From contig OX422183.1 of assembly GCA_949130485.1 (NCBI GenBank), positions 19,437,934 to 19,501,933 of the forward strand: 64,000 nt of DNA, read 5' to 3'. This stretch comes from Agelas oroides (taxonomy: Eukaryota; Porifera; Demospongiae; Agelasida; Agelasidae). Positions 63,340 to 64,000 of this stretch are shown in pieces. Made by a program: the position numbers and the translations under genes. The notes under the pieces are model-generated. The model worked only from the letters and a program-made list of their open reading frames with translations. It had not been told where the DNA came from and ran no database searches. Positions within the stretch are counted from its first letter, which is position 1. The number at the start of each line of letters is the position of its first letter.

Positions 63340-64000
63340 GTGGTTCCTCAGGTTCCCTAGCTTCCTAAGGTTCCCTTGCTCCCTAAGGTTCCCTTGCTTC
63401 CTAAGGTTCCCTTGGTTCCTCAGGTTCCTCAGGTTCCCTTGGAACCAAGGGAACCTGAGGAACCACAGGAACCTGAGGAACCACAGGAACCAGGGGAACC
63501 TGAGGAACCAAGGGAACCTAAGGAACCACAAGAACCAGGGGAACCAGAGGAACCAGGGGAACCTGGGGAACCACAGGAACCTGAGGAACCACAGGAACCA
63601 GGGGAACCTGAGGAACCAAGGGAACCTAAGGAACCACAAGAACCAGGGGAACCTGAGGAACCAAGGGAACCTGAGGAACCACAAGAACCAGGGGAACCAA
63701 AGGAACCAGGGGAACCTGGGGAACCACAGGAACCTGAGGAACCACAGGAACCAGGGGAACCTGAGGAACCAAGGGAACCTGAGGAACCAAGGCAACCTGA
63801 GGAATCACAGGAACCAGGGGAACCTTAGGAACCAAGGGAACCTGAGGAACCACAGGAACCAAGGGAACCTGAGAAACCTCAGGAACCACAGGAACCAGGG
63901 GAACCTTAGGAACCAAGGGAACCTGAGGAACCAAGGCAACCTGAGGAATCACAGGAACCAGGGGAACCTTAGGAACCAAGGGAACCTGAGGAACCACAGG
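63340..64000. repeat. Minisatellite, 15-bp-based unit, inverted at 63443 and running off the edge
   Basis: Right of 63444 units read GAACCTGAGGAACCA, with variants GAACCAGGG and GAACCACAG. Left of it they read in the opposite sense (GGTTCCCTTGCTTCCTAA). The junction GGTTCCCTTGGAACCAAGGG is part of a palindrome of about 25-bp arms. Frames stay open in several phases because the unit is a multiple of three (PEEPQEPGE on plus, VPLVPQVPL on minus), so none is accepted as a gene. It lies directly upstream of the transmembrane exon. Confidence 0.8.

Noticed and set aside
63376..63828. 150-codon PEEPQEPGE frame as a collagen-like or proline-rich gene
   Set aside because: It is the translation of a 15-bp minisatellite that is open in several frames on both strands. 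There is no strict Gly-X-Y pattern.

Overview
The window is eukaryotic and most likely from an early-branching metazoan. Sponge is my guess, on weak grounds: a receptor-like gene with one ankyrin repeat per small exon, AT-rich introns, and very dense degraded transposons and minisatellites. Nothing looks bacterial. No rRNA, intact tRNA gene or CRISPR array was seen. The species cannot be fixed from the sequence alone.

The backbone of the window is one minus-strand spliced gene running across almost all of it. Reading 5'->3' on the minus strand it shows: a transmembrane exon (62957-63054); a 24-base exon encoding a basic juxtamembrane peptide (61670-61693); and 18 single-repeat ankyrin exons between 56843 and 4445. 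Every exon after the transmembrane exon is a multiple of three, and all introns in this part are phase 0. The product would be a single-pass membrane protein with a long (~590 residue) cytoplasmic ankyrin array. Its extracellular part lies beyond the right edge. Its C-terminus was not found.

The introns are crowded with mobile DNA. A Ty3/Gypsy-type LTR retrotransposon on the minus strand (36787-40959) has a matching 5-bp target duplication, a primer-binding-site start and a polypurine tract, but its gag and pol frames are broken. A plus-strand tyrosine-recombinase (DUF3504/Crypton-like) pseudogene (33835-35211) sits beside an 85-bp palindrome. A DIRS-like reverse transcriptase/RNase H relic lies at 47728-49450. 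Several non-autonomous DNA transposons have recognisable ends: 10534-11305, 24190-24903, 28312-28801, 52664-53479, 55004-55662, 57167-59170, 60547-61355, and 5124-5552 with 47166-47675.

Tandem arrays are common (13.5, 16, 18, 23.5, 32, 49.5, 50.4 and 63.4-64 kb). A dispersed satellite with a palindromic CCCAGGAC-type core recurs at several loci from 5.7 to 21 kb. Most of the remaining DNA is intron with no recognisable gene.

How the parts relate: the ankyrin gene is the only apparent host gene. The exon-plus-intron unit appears to have been copied repeatedly to lengthen the array, and transposons later expanded the introns. None of the mobile elements seen has an intact protein gene.
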